A stretch of 64,000 nucleotides of DNA. It comes from Aurantiochytrium sp. KH105. Lineage: Eukaryota; Sar; Bigyra; Thraustochytrida; Thraustochytriidae. Under the pieces are notes generated by a model. It made no database searches, was not told where the DNA came from, and saw only the letters and a program-made list of their open reading frames with translations. A program made the translations under genes and the position numbers. Location of the stretch: the NCBI GenBank assembly GCA_003116975.1, contig BGKB01000224.1:1-64000 (forward strand), given 5' to 3'. Position 1 is the stretch's first letter; each line of letters opens with the position of its first letter. Shown piece after piece: positions 55,595 through 64,000 of this stretch.

Positions 55595-55595
<1 letters not shown>

Positions 55596-55980
55596 CGCTC
55601 GTCCTCTCGTCCGCTCGCGCGGCGGCGTGTCGCTGTCGCGGGCGGGCAGCGATCAGAGTGACGAGGGCGAGAGCGCCGCGGGAGGGGATGCTCGGGAGCT
55701 GTCCCCCCATCGTGAGAATCTTGATGTGACACAGAGTGTGTTCTCACTTTTTCTGGTAACACGCGTGCCACCCACCTATCCATCCACCCACCACGCAACC
55801 TTCCACGCCCGCTGCCGACACCGACTGCAACTGCGAGTATAGTGTCGCTACGCGAGAGATCCCGAGGCCTGCCCTGGCTGGCTGGTGGTCGGTCGGGTGG
55901 CCTGCAGCGCCTGCCTGCTAGCATAGAGACTACTTGATATCAGTGGCGCGGTGGCGGCGGTGTGATCTTGATACAGCCAG

Positions 55981-55981
<1 letters not shown>

Positions 55982-56014
<33 letters not shown>
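55982..56014. repeat. (CA)n microsatellite
   Basis: About 16 uninterrupted CA dinucleotides. Confidence 0.93.
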
Positions 56015-56018
<4 letters not shown>

Positions 56019-56395
56019 GCAAGCTCAAACCTTGCATTGATTTTCTCGTCGTCCACCGCAGACTAAAAACTCTCTGTAATAGTAAGAGTGATGGAAGCTT
56101 GTCAGCGGTCGGCCTGCGCGCAGTGCAGTGCATTGGAGTGTAGTGCAGTGCTTCTGGAGACGGACGCGAAGATAATGTGACATCATCGCGACCGTCAGCG
56201 TCTTTCTCATAAAGAGAGTGGATCCACCGGTGATCACGAGCAATCATCACGCCGAGGTCATGCAGCGACGATTCGTTGGCGAAAGATAGTGGTCTGGCGA
56301 GTGAGCATAATTGCAAAAATGCAGACAGAACAGCCAGAATACGTCTCCCGACCCTAGCTAGATCCCTTCGTACCATGCAAGAGACAGCGATCGAT

Positions 56396-57176
56396 TTACC
56401 TAGGCAAGACTTGGGGGAGCGCCGCCGCTTGACGCGTACGGAGATCTTGCAGCCACGCCGAGGTCGGTCGAGGTTTACCAACAATTGCAGAGCGAGGTCG
56501 TGGCACACGTGAGCTTCGAGCCCGCTCCTCAAGACGCGCCGCGCGCTCGCGATGCGCTCGTTTTACAGGGTATAATGCTGTAAAGCTGGACCTGTACATT
56601 GCAGCAAGGTCTGCCTCCAGGCCTGCAGCCGACCTGGCAGCCACGGGGAGTCGCTCGCCGCGCGTCTGCGCCTGCACCGCGCGCTTGAGATCTTGCCGAG
56701 CTCTGCCCATATTTTCCACGAGCTGCACGAGGTCTGCCTCGCATGTCACAGTGCCTTCGCCGTTGGTCGAAAGGGTGGAAGAAGACGACCGTGTCTCTCG
56801 TCGCTGCGCGGACTTTTTGCTCGACTTTTTGGACTGCGCCAACGTTAGCGCAACGTAGGCCTCCATGCCACTCTGCGCGACAGCCCAGGCGCGCTGCCCA
56901 TGTCGCGCTGCAACCGCACGTTTGTACGCTTTCTCGCGACGCCCGATGCTCAAGTGCGAGTGCTGTGCGCCGGCGTCCCAGTCTTCGTTAGCCTGATCTG
57001 TAGCTTGTCGGGCAGCAACCAAGAACAACTCGAACCACCTGCTGCTGCTATGGCCAGCTAGCTGCAGCTCCTCCTCCTTTCGACTCGTCTCGCACACGTA
57101 CCTCATCTTGCAGGCTCCGTAGCAGCCCCTCCTCGACCGTCGCGCGCGGCCGCGGCGGCGGGCCAAAGGACGCCAT
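56396..57176 (-). CDS. Small two-exon gene of unknown function
   Basis: Exon 1 is 57176-57102 (MASFGPPPRPRATVEEGLLR, 25 codons) and exon 2 is 56992-56396. Joining them in phase 0 gives 223 residues. The donor is GAG|GTACGT and the acceptor GATCAG|GCT. No known domain is recognised. The product is basic, with a helical N-terminal half (HLSIGRREKAYKRAVAARHG, then QSGMEAYVALTLAQ), a Ser/Lys linker, a second helical stretch (EADLVQLVENMGRARQDLKR) and an Arg/Pro-rich tail (RPRSAIVGKPRPTSAWLQDL). The tail contains a motif of the kind seen in ciliary and microtubule proteins (RPRSA...PRPTSA). That comparison is weak. The unspliced frame in exon 2 is open to 57280, so a different start is possible. 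Confidence 0.5.
56993..57101 (-). other. Probable 109-base intron
   Basis: On the minus strand it begins GTACGTGTGCG and ends CTACAGATCAG. Its removal fuses two frames in phase 0 and links a good start codon with the exon 2 frame. There is no protein homology to confirm it. Confidence 0.5.
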
Positions 57177-58852
57177 GGGGTCGCTCTCACCGCCTCGTTG
57201 CATGTCTGGCTGGTATAGACATGCCGGCCGCAGCCGATTCGAGTCCCGGAATGGACCCAACCAAGCGCTCTTGAGTGCAAAGTTCTCGTGTCGCATACTT
57301 ACTTGCGGCATAGTGGTGTGTACTACTTGGCTCGCTCGCGCGCGAGCGACTCTTGATTTTGAGCCCGAAATCTAAATTATAAAAACAGCCTGAGCTTGAA
57401 CTGACTGACCAATGGAAAGAAGTCTGTCAGCGCTTCCGAGTCTTTAGAGGGGACTAAGGCCTTGTAATTCGTTTATAAAAATAGCATCGAAACGCATCAT
57501 CATTGAAATGAAATTTCAAATAAGCAGTCCCTTTTGGCAATTCGCGTTCATAGGACGCCTCGTAAAATGCGCTCGCCGCTTTGCCCCCACAAACAATAAA
57601 GTGCCCTCACTGTTACCACTTCTGTCTTTTGTACGCACCCAAGGCAGTCTAGCCGATCAACCACCATCTTCTGACCCGTCCAGTGGAGCCATTGCAGATA
57701 TCTCGATGCGAAGTAACTCGTCACGCTCTCCACAAGTTTTGCAACATAGCATTCCACCGTTTCTGAACGTGCTTAGAGATTCTTTGACGCTCAATCGATG
57801 CGACAGCAATCTGCTCAACGACGACATCGTCGCACCTGAGCAACGTTCTCTTGACGCAGCTTAGAAAAATTTCAAAATTTCAAAATCGCTTGCTTGAGAA
57901 ACAAGGAAAGAAGAGCATGATTCAACTCATGCGCAGCGTTACAATCGGCAATCTTCCTTGTGAATTCTCAGCCCAGCAAGCTCACTACCAAGGCATCAGC
58001 TTGCTCAATACCACCGCCTTGCAAAGCACCACCAGCTTGCTGGACACCGAGACCTTTCGCTGGCCAGCATCACCACCTTACCAGACCTTATGCTAGCTCG
58101 CACCACTATCTTGCCAGACCTTATGATGGTATACGTCCACCTTGCTGGATCTCTGATAGGAGGACCTTCGCTTGCTGCAATGCTGCGTTCAAGTCGAATG
58201 CCATCAGAGCTTCAATTTGTGCCCTTGCTGAAGTGAACATGCTGCCGTGCTTCTCTAGCATCGCTTTCGACGTTTTCTAAAGAAAATACTCGCTGCCATC
58301 GTCCAGGCGGCCGTCGCACAAACACATTTTCACGCTTGACAAAATTTACAAAGGCAAGATCGCGTGGTGCCATGAAGAAATCGCCTTCTCTTCTCGCATG
58401 CAATCGCTTCTGCATGCCGTCGTCATCTTCTTCATCACTTCCAGCGCAGCGAAGAAAACCGCATCCCTCATTTATTTTCGCTGCGCCAAATGAGCTCTCC
58501 TCTCCCGCCACCAGACCCGACGAGACACCTTGTCGTTCATTCTTGGCTTTCATCCTTCGTTTTTTGTGTGTGTTGTGTAGTGTTCGCATAGGCTGTTGAC
58601 AAACAAGAAGCGGCGGGCGAGTGGCAAAAAGAAGCAGAGCCGAGCTTTGGAGCTAAGAGGCGAAGCAAGTCGCGCGCTGCAGGGAGTAGCGCGCACGAGC
58701 GAACACGGAGGCCCGCTGGTGGCCCCTTGAAGCTCCGACGCTCACTCACTTGCGTTCTCGCTTGCAAAAGTTTGGCGGATCGAGAGCATTTGCGGAGCAG
58801 AAAAAGCGGCTTTGCAGACGCGAGCCCAAAGCCCTCTCGGTCGGCCCAGTCC
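57177..58852. other. 1.7-kb divergent, AT-richer spacer
   Basis: Lies between the small gene (-) and the deubiquitinase (+). Compositionally unlike its neighbours: lower GC from 57340 to 58300. It contains open frames of about 118 codons (57508-57864, +) and 106 codons (57960-58280, +) with no recognised family. Imperfect repeats of CACCACC-TTACCAGACC type lie at 58010-58150. Confidence 0.45.
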
Positions 58853-61387
58853 ATGCCACGCGGCGGGGCGACAACGAGGGTAGGCGAACCTGGACTGCAT
58901 GCCAGCGCTGATTCAAATGGCCCACCGCAGCAACTGCAAATGCAGCTAGAGTTGCAGGAGCAGCAGTGCAGGCACCTCAAGAAAAAAGAAGGCTTCAAAC
59001 CACCAGCCAGCCTACGGGCGCTCAAGCGTCTTGAGCTGCCCGAGCCCGCGCCGGATGCAAATGTTGAAACAGATGAGAGCAATCCTGCATGTGTCTGCGT
59101 CACCTGTGGCGAACTTGTGGGCCATCCTCGCGAGTTAGAAAAGCACACAACTTCGTTTTCTCACCCAGTCTTTGTCACCCTCGCCACCGATCGCGGGGCT
59201 TGCAGATTGGTCTGCACGCGCTGTGGATCCAAGGATGAGAGAAATTTTTGCGATGTGGCTCATCCTGTCACCTTTCGCGATGCGCGCCTGCCCAAATTTC
59301 TCGACGACATTCACGAGTGGGTCGTTGGTCACGAGGCAAAACTTGCGGCCTTCCGCGCCGAGGCTGCAGCTGGCGCGACCGAGACTGCATGCGATGGCAG
59401 AGAGGACAATTCAGAAAAGTCGGGAAAGGCGAAAAAGGCCGTGAAGAAAGAACGCAAGCAAAAGAAAAAGAAAGTCAATGCATCGACTTCAAATAGCACT
59501 GAGGCTGAAGGAGAAGATCTTCCTCCTGCTCAAGAAGTTGAAGACAATGCAACGTGCGCAAAAGCTTCCGCGTCAAAGGCTGGCAAACTGTTTGGAATTG
59601 CCAATGTCGGAAACTCGTGCTTTTTCAACAGCGTTCTCCAGGTGCTGACCCACTCACCAAGTTTGGTGCGGGAGATCGTCTCATCCGCTATGGAAGCGCA
59701 CCGACGAGAGCAGGACTTTCCTGAGGTCGATCTTAGCTTCACCGAAGCGTTTGCCGGAATTCTAGATTCTGTCTTTTCCGGCAGCATTGTGGATCACGGA
59801 CGACGCATTGGCAAACGGCGCAAGGCCAAATCTAAGGGAAAACGAGACGCGTGGAGCGACGACGACGACTTCAAAACCAACACCATCAAGTTCGATGAGC
59901 AAAAGGTGGCTACGGATGAAGACGCTCTTTGTAGCGTGAAAACGGACAAACTCGAGGACGGCAAGATTTGCGACAAAGCACTGGTCGTGCCGTCTTCGCC
60001 GCCTTTGGTGCCCCTGAAGCGTGTGCATCCCAGTGAAATGCTTGCGCAGATTATGCTGCGGGCTCCTCAACTCGGCGGTTTTGGCCAGCAAGACGCGCAT
60101 GAACTCTTAGTAGAGGTGCTGCGCGCTTTAGAGGAAGATGAAAAGGCCTTGTGGGAAGCCATGACTGGGGAAGATTCTGCCAGCGGCGCAGGGAGTGCTG
60201 CGGACAAGAGCTTTACTTCCTATGTTTGGCAAGCGCTGTCCACAGAAGTGACGCGCGAAGTACGCTGTCTTCATTGTGGGCACACGTCGCGTCGAACGGA
60301 GGAAAGTGTGGTTACCTCACTCGATGTTCCTGACGCGCCAAAGGGTTCCGAGGCCCAAATCGGCGATTGTATTGCCCAGATTCAGGCCGAGACCTTTCTA
60401 CGCGTTGACGACGACAATGGTTTGGAATGTGAAAACTGTTCCTCTGCTGCAGATGCTGGTGATGATGTCAACGGCGACATGAACATTGCGCAGCAAGAGA
60501 GCGATGACCATGACAGTCTTGATGCCGCATCAGGCAAAGTCTCAGATACAAAGGATGGTCATGGACAAGATGGCGATGCAGATTCCATGGGCGGTTTGGA
60601 TGCGCAGCTCCAGGAGCTAAACCTCGGCCAACCCACTCTTGACGAGGAGAGAGAGGAAGACGCGGAGGAGGACGAGGACGAGGTGTATTTATCGGATGAT
60701 AGTGACGCATCCAATTTTCAACGGTCCGAGATCAGCTCGCCCACGTCAATGGACGACGCTTCTGAGGCCCCACCCTCGCCGCAATCTCAGTTGACGCCAG
60801 CTCTGCAGAATGGCACGTTATCTGGCCCCGAGGCCTTTCCAGTCACGTCGGATGCTGGCTCACTTGGCCCTGAAGAAGACGATGAAGAAAAAGGGGCACC
60901 AGGGCTGGGCCAAGGGGCGCAGGTGCAAAGTACAAAGCCCAAGATTATTAAGCGTGATGCTGTCATGACAGACACACTTTCACGTGCCCCTCCTTACCTT
61001 GCGCTGCATCTCAAGCGCTTTCAGACAACCTTTAGCAACGGTGACATCCACACGCGCAAAATCAGGTCGCACGTGCGAGTCAAAGAGGTCGAAGACTTTG
61101 ACTTTGCGGGTGTTTCACACTCGTATCGTCTCTATGGCGTCGTTTGTCATCGCGGCGCTGGACTGAACCGAGGGCACTACATTTGCTATACTCGTCCTGC
61201 AGTGGCAATGTCCATGGAACCAGGGCATCACCCGCAATTTGAGGTGAAGCATGGTGTACCGACGCGGGGGAAATGGTGGTACGCCTCTGACATGCAAGTG
61301 CGACCTGTAAAGCGCGAGGAAGTACTGGAGGACGAGGCGTATCTGCTGTTTTTCGAGCGCGTTGACGTTGACACGAGTGAGAGCTAA
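58853..61387 (+). CDS. USP16/45-like ubiquitin carboxyl-terminal hydrolase
   Basis: About 844 residues from the ATG at 58853 (MPRGGATTRVG). The frame opens at 58727 but with a TTG. A ZnF-UBP finger comes first (CVCVTCGELVGH, LVCTRCGSKDERNFCDVAHP). Then the USP catalytic fold: Cys box GNSCFFNSVLQVLTH with nucleophile Cys256, a GGFGQQDAHELLVEVLRALE block, the Zn-ribbon CxxC pairs (CLHCGH and CENCSS), and the His box VVCHRGAGLNRGHYICYTRP with His775 and the catalytic Asp in WWYASDMQV. A Lys-rich segment (residues about 185-215) and a long acidic insert (about 540-700) split the core, as in USP16/USP45. These enzymes remove ubiquitin, in animals from histone H2A. All catalytic residues are present. 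Confidence 0.93.
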   Translation: MPRGGATTRVGEPGLHASADSNGPPQQLQMQLELQEQQCRHLKKKEGFKPPASLRALKRLELPEPAPDANVETDESNPACVCVTCGELVGHPRELEKHTTSFSHPVFVTLATDRGACRLVCTRCGSKDERNFCDVAHPVTFRDARLPKFLDDIHEWVVGHEAKLAAFRAEAAAGATETACDGREDNSEKSGKAKKAVKKERKQKKKKVNASTSNSTEAEGEDLPPAQEVEDNATCAKASASKAGKLFGIANVGNSCFFNSVLQVLTHSPSLVREIVSSAMEAHRREQDFPEVDLSFTEAFAGILDSVFSGSIVDHGRRIGKRRKAKSKGKRDAWSDDDDFKTNTIKFDEQKVATDEDALCSVKTDKLEDGKICDKALVVPSSPPLVPLKRVHPSEMLAQIMLRAPQLGGFGQQDAHELLVEVLRALEEDEKALWEAMTGEDSASGAGSAADKSFTSYVWQALSTEVTREVRCLHCGHTSRRTEESVVTSLDVPDAPKGSEAQIGDCIAQIQAETFLRVDDDNGLECENCSSAADAGDDVNGDMNIAQQESDDHDSLDAASGKVSDTKDGHGQDGDADSMGGLDAQLQELNLGQPTLDEEREEDAEEDEDEVYLSDDSDASNFQRSEISSPTSMDDASEAPPSPQSQLTPALQNGTLSGPEAFPVTSDAGSLGPEEDDEEKGAPGLGQGAQVQSTKPKIIKRDAVMTDTLSRAPPYLALHLKRFQTTFSNGDIHTRKIRSHVRVKEVEDFDFAGVSHSYRLYGVVCHRGAGLNRGHYICYTRPAVAMSMEPGHHPQFEVKHGVPTRGKWWYASDMQVRPVKREEVLEDEAYLLFFERVDVDTSES

Positions 61388-61827
61388 GTTAACCGTTTGC
61401 TTTCCACATGTGGTACGGATCGACTCTTCGTGTGTATACGAGCCTGAGCTCAAGTACTAAAGTTAGAGTCAACACGACCTGCTTGGTGCGAAGCAAAGGT
61501 GCGAAACAAAGCCAAGCAAGCAAAGGCGAGGGCGAGCCCATTCGATTCTGGGTCGGTGTGCCATTCAAAGGCGTCACCTCACTGCCGGTCTTGCAGCAAG
61601 ATTACCCACGCAAAAGCTGCTGCGAGAATACGCAAGGGGAAAGAAAAAAACGTTCCCACGTCCAAACCTTGAGAAACAGCGTTAAGAAGGAGAGAGGAGC
61701 AATATCTCGTGTATTATGATGAAAAAGCATTGATGTACCCTTGTCGGACGCGCTCAGCGCAACTTTCGCAATGGCAGTTTCCGCCTGACAAGGACTGTGT
61801 AGATGTTGAAAAAAGCTTAACGTGAGG
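61388..61827. other. Convergent 3' spacer, USP/AP-1 mu
   Basis: Short 3' flanks of the two facing genes. I see nothing further. Confidence 0.6.
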
Positions 61828-63102
61828 CTAACTCATCCGCAGGCTGTAATCGCCGTTCTGTGTGATGTAGCGCACCCAAGGCAGCGCGCTGTAGCCGCTG
61901 CGCTCGATGATCTTGAGATAGCGGACCTGGATCCCTGAAACAGTAAAGTAGGGGATCTCAAACTTTACAGATGCCGGCTGCTTCCATGAGGTGTCGTTCG
62001 GATCCGAGGTGGAGGGCAGGCCAAAATGTGCGCGCATGACCACCTCCTTGGCGCCGTAAAATTGCTTGATGGACCAGACGATGGCGTCCTTGTCTGGAAC
62101 ATAGGTGACCGTGCCAATGGTGGTCTTGAAGGATGGCGAGTCCACATCGGTGGGAACCGGGATCGTAATCTCGACATTGTTGGCGATGGATCTTGACTTG
62201 AATTGGGAACGCGCCGTGATGAGGTACTCGATGCGGCTCGACTTGTGCGGCTCTACAACCGCCTCGACCCAGATGAGCGGCTTGACGTGCGTGTTGAGGC
62301 GGTAGCTCATGAGTTCGAACTCGCCGTCTGGAGGAATGAAGCTAATGGTTCTGTCATTTTCGAAGCGCGCGAGACGCACGCACTGGTGAAACTTTACGTC
62401 CTCGAGCTCAACCGCCTTGCCCTTGGCGTAGTTCCGGCCCGATGCCTTGAACATGAGCTTGTCATTGAGACCGAGCTTGAGCTCGGGCATGCCTGAGAGG
62501 AAGGACTTCATTTTGATCTTGCCGAGAATCTCTGAGTGGAGGACCTGACCCGACGCGGAGACGAGCAAGTTGAGTTCCTCAATGACGTCAAGAAAGACCT
62601 CATTCTTGCGGTGCACAATACCCTCCGAGCGCCAAGACACGGCGTTGGTGAGGGCCATGGGCGGTCGCGGCTGCTTTTCCAGGCGAAAGCTGCTCTGCGT
62701 AATGTACTCGCGGAGGATCTTCTCCTCGGTGGTCTGCGGGAAGCCAAAATCCATGGTCTCGTCAAGAAGCTCGTAAATGATCACAAAGTTGTCGCGGATG
62801 CTCTCCTCCGACACTTCGCCAAAGTAGCCCTTGAGCACGCCGCAGAGACGCACCATGTAGTTCATCATCGTAAAGACGTTGGAGTTCTTTTTCGTCACCG
62901 ACAGCACATAGAGGTTGTTGTATTTGATGTAGACAAAGGTCACATCCTGTTCCGTGAACACGGGCTTGCGGTCCGCCTCCTCCTCCTCCTGGATGCGGGT
63001 CGCGAATCGCTCAATGCACGAGACGGGCACATCGCCGCGGTAGTTTCTGCTAATGAGGATCTTGCCCTTGAGGTCTGTGAAGAAGATGGCGCTTGCCGAC
63101 AT
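61828..63102 (-). CDS. AP1M: AP-1 clathrin adaptor complex mu subunit
   Basis: 424 residues, start ATG at 63102, the family length. It opens MSASAIFFTDLKGKILISRN (longin fold), with YVLSVTKKNSNVFTMMNYMV and GYFGEVSEESIRDNFVIIYE, ELLDETMDFGFPQTTE, then the mu homology domain starting at NAVSWRSEGIVHRKNEVFLD and ending GYSALPWVRYITQNGDYSLR. The mu1-type choices (LDFGFPQ, WRSEGI.++KNEVFLD) separate it from mu2. The mu subunit reads YxxPhi sorting signals in cargo tails at the trans-Golgi and endosomes. The intact frame has no intron. A phospho-Thr loop as in mu2 is not evident. Confidence 0.96.
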   Translation of the reverse strand: MSASAIFFTDLKGKILISRNYRGDVPVSCIERFATRIQEEEEADRKPVFTEQDVTFVYIKYNNLYVLSVTKKNSNVFTMMNYMVRLCGVLKGYFGEVSEESIRDNFVIIYELLDETMDFGFPQTTEEKILREYITQSSFRLEKQPRPPMALTNAVSWRSEGIVHRKNEVFLDVIEELNLLVSASGQVLHSEILGKIKMKSFLSGMPELKLGLNDKLMFKASGRNYAKGKAVELEDVKFHQCVRLARFENDRTISFIPPDGEFELMSYRLNTHVKPLIWVEAVVEPHKSSRIEYLITARSQFKSRSIANNVEITIPVPTDVDSPSFKTTIGTVTYVPDKDAIVWSIKQFYGAKEVVMRAHFGLPSTSDPNDTSWKQPASVKFEIPYFTVSGIQVRYLKIIERSGYSALPWVRYITQNGDYSLRMS

Positions 63103-64000
63103 CTTTCCCGGATCTGCTTTTCGCTTTCTCCTCCTCCTTCTTCTTCAGCTGCTGGCCCCGCGGCGTCTCCTGCCGCAGCTCCCTTCCCTGCGCCGCCTCG
63201 CGCTCGCTCGCTCGCTGCGCGCCGCGGCGCTGCCACGCTGTCGCGACCGGGCCAACAGCTCGATCGCGCGCCGATCCAGGCAGGCGGGCAGCCAGCCGGC
63301 CAGCCACCCAGCCAGCCCGCCGCAGGAGGCCGACCGCCCCGCGCCGCGCCCTCGCGCAGCGCCGCCCGTGCCCCGCCGCCCGTCCGCGCGTACGCGCTGC
63401 GCGTCTGCGCGTCTGCGTGCGCGAGCTCGCGGCCGCCGAGTTGCCGATCTTGCTGCTCGCTGCTTGTGTCTCTCGCGACGGCGCTATACTACTGCTACAA
63501 TGGTATAGCCTGGCTACAGCTGCACTGCTAGCACAGGCGGCAGTATGAACAACGACAACAAGAACAAGAACAACAAAATCAACAACGACTTGGTGAACAA
63601 GAACAACAACTGGCTTCATCGACTCGCTTCAGCATCGTGATGAGCATGATCGCATGCACGGAGCAGGAGGGGGCGGGAGAAGAGCCACGGCGAGGAGATG
63701 AAGCTGCAGCTGGTGGGAGGAGAGGCCAGAGGATGACTGCGAGACCGGCGAGAACGCGAGGGAGAGGACGTGCTGGCTGGATGGCTAGCGACACTGCGAG
63801 CGAGCGAGCGAGCGAGAAGAGAAGGCCCAGCTTGGATGCCTGCGGAGGGCCGTTTTGGAGGGGTTCACGCGAGTCCACGCACGGCGTCACAAGTTGAGGG
63901 GAGCCTGTTGCAGTGGAAGAGGATGAAGAGGATGAAGAAGAGGCTGGCACTGGAGGGACTCGCTGTCGGCAGCGGCTGATGATGACGATGAGGGCGGTGA
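63103..64000. other. Upstream region of AP-1 mu to the window end
   Basis: GC-rich leader (63110-63480), then a purine-rich stretch with AACAA repeats (63545-63610), GAGCGAGC repeats and GAGGATGAA repeats near the window end. No supported gene; a plus-strand gene might begin just beyond 64000. Confidence 0.5.

Larger units (their letters stand above)
52817..56395. other. 3.6-kb repeat-rich spacer
   Basis: No gene is supported. GC-rich to 55100 with many short tandem repeats: TGTCTGTC (53187-53235), TTGG (54165-54200), GATC (54200-54232), CCGCCA (54430-54479), GCAGG (54870-54896), GCAA (55541-55594), CA (55982-56014). A 53-codon open frame at 54498-54659 starts MVEEHKVSEKNETTQKRQRK and could be an exon, but nothing confirms it. 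Confidence 0.5.

Overview
This is a nuclear eukaryotic contig. It carries about 21 protein genes, most of them intron-poor and GC-rich, on both strands, separated by AT-richer or low-complexity spacers full of tri-, tetra- and pentanucleotide repeats. The proteins are core eukaryotic ones: SART1/Snu66, PCNA, AP-1 mu, a farnesyltransferase alpha subunit, makorin, AFG1, a DHX57-type helicase, a ubiquitin protease, a PHO80-type cyclin and a DGAT2-type acyltransferase. A bZIP factor in which the normally invariant Asn of the basic region is replaced (here by Ile), a PqiA-like polytopic protein, long Ser/Gln/Ala tracts and few introns suggest a unicellular stramenopile. My best guess is a labyrinthulomycete (thraustochytrid), by inference only. 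I recognised no rRNA, tRNA, CRISPR array or virus-like element.

Layout. 0.2-9.2 kb: SART1-like splicing factor (+), a 1.15-kb inverted-repeat element at 3.4-4.6 kb with one arm repeated at 4.6-4.9 kb after a single N, then a bZIP factor (+). 10.3-17 kb: PqiA-like membrane protein (-) and a UBC12-like E2 that has lost its catalytic Cys (+). 17-24.2 kb: a large DGAT2-type acyltransferase with a polytopic N-terminal half (-), farnesyltransferase alpha (-) and a candidate mitochondrial RbfA-like protein with helical CUE/UBA-like repeats (-). 24.7-28 kb: makorin (+) and AFG1 ATPase with one visible intron (+). 28.4-34 kb: DH-PH RhoGEF (-), coiled-coil protein (-), PCNA (+). 34.6-43.3 kb: DHX57-like helicase (-) and two tandem quinone-oxidoreductase-like genes that both begin with an N-myristoylation signal (+,+). 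44-48 kb: PHO80-like cyclin with an unresolved N-terminus (+) and a membrane RING-H2 ligase with a SAP-like tail (-). 48.4-52.8 kb: a giant RING protein with a His-rich tract (-). 52.8-58.8 kb: mostly repeat-rich spacer with one small two-exon gene (-). 58.8-63.1 kb: USP16/45-like deubiquitinase (+) and AP-1 mu (-).

How the genes relate. There is no operon logic, as expected for a eukaryote, but ubiquitin or ubiquitin-like functions recur: pseudo-E2, makorin, two RING proteins, a USP, UBA/RWD domains in the helicase and CUE/UBA-like repeats. Several neighbours are head-to-head (PqiA-like/pseudo-E2, RbfA-like/makorin, coiled-coil/PCNA, helicase/oxidoreductase) and probably share promoter regions. 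The most notable protein findings are the Cys-less UBC12 relative, the bZIP with an Asn-to-Ile change and a candidate START-like C-terminus, the double-size DGAT2, and the tandem myristoylatable oxidoreductases, each with a second in-frame Met at the usual family start.
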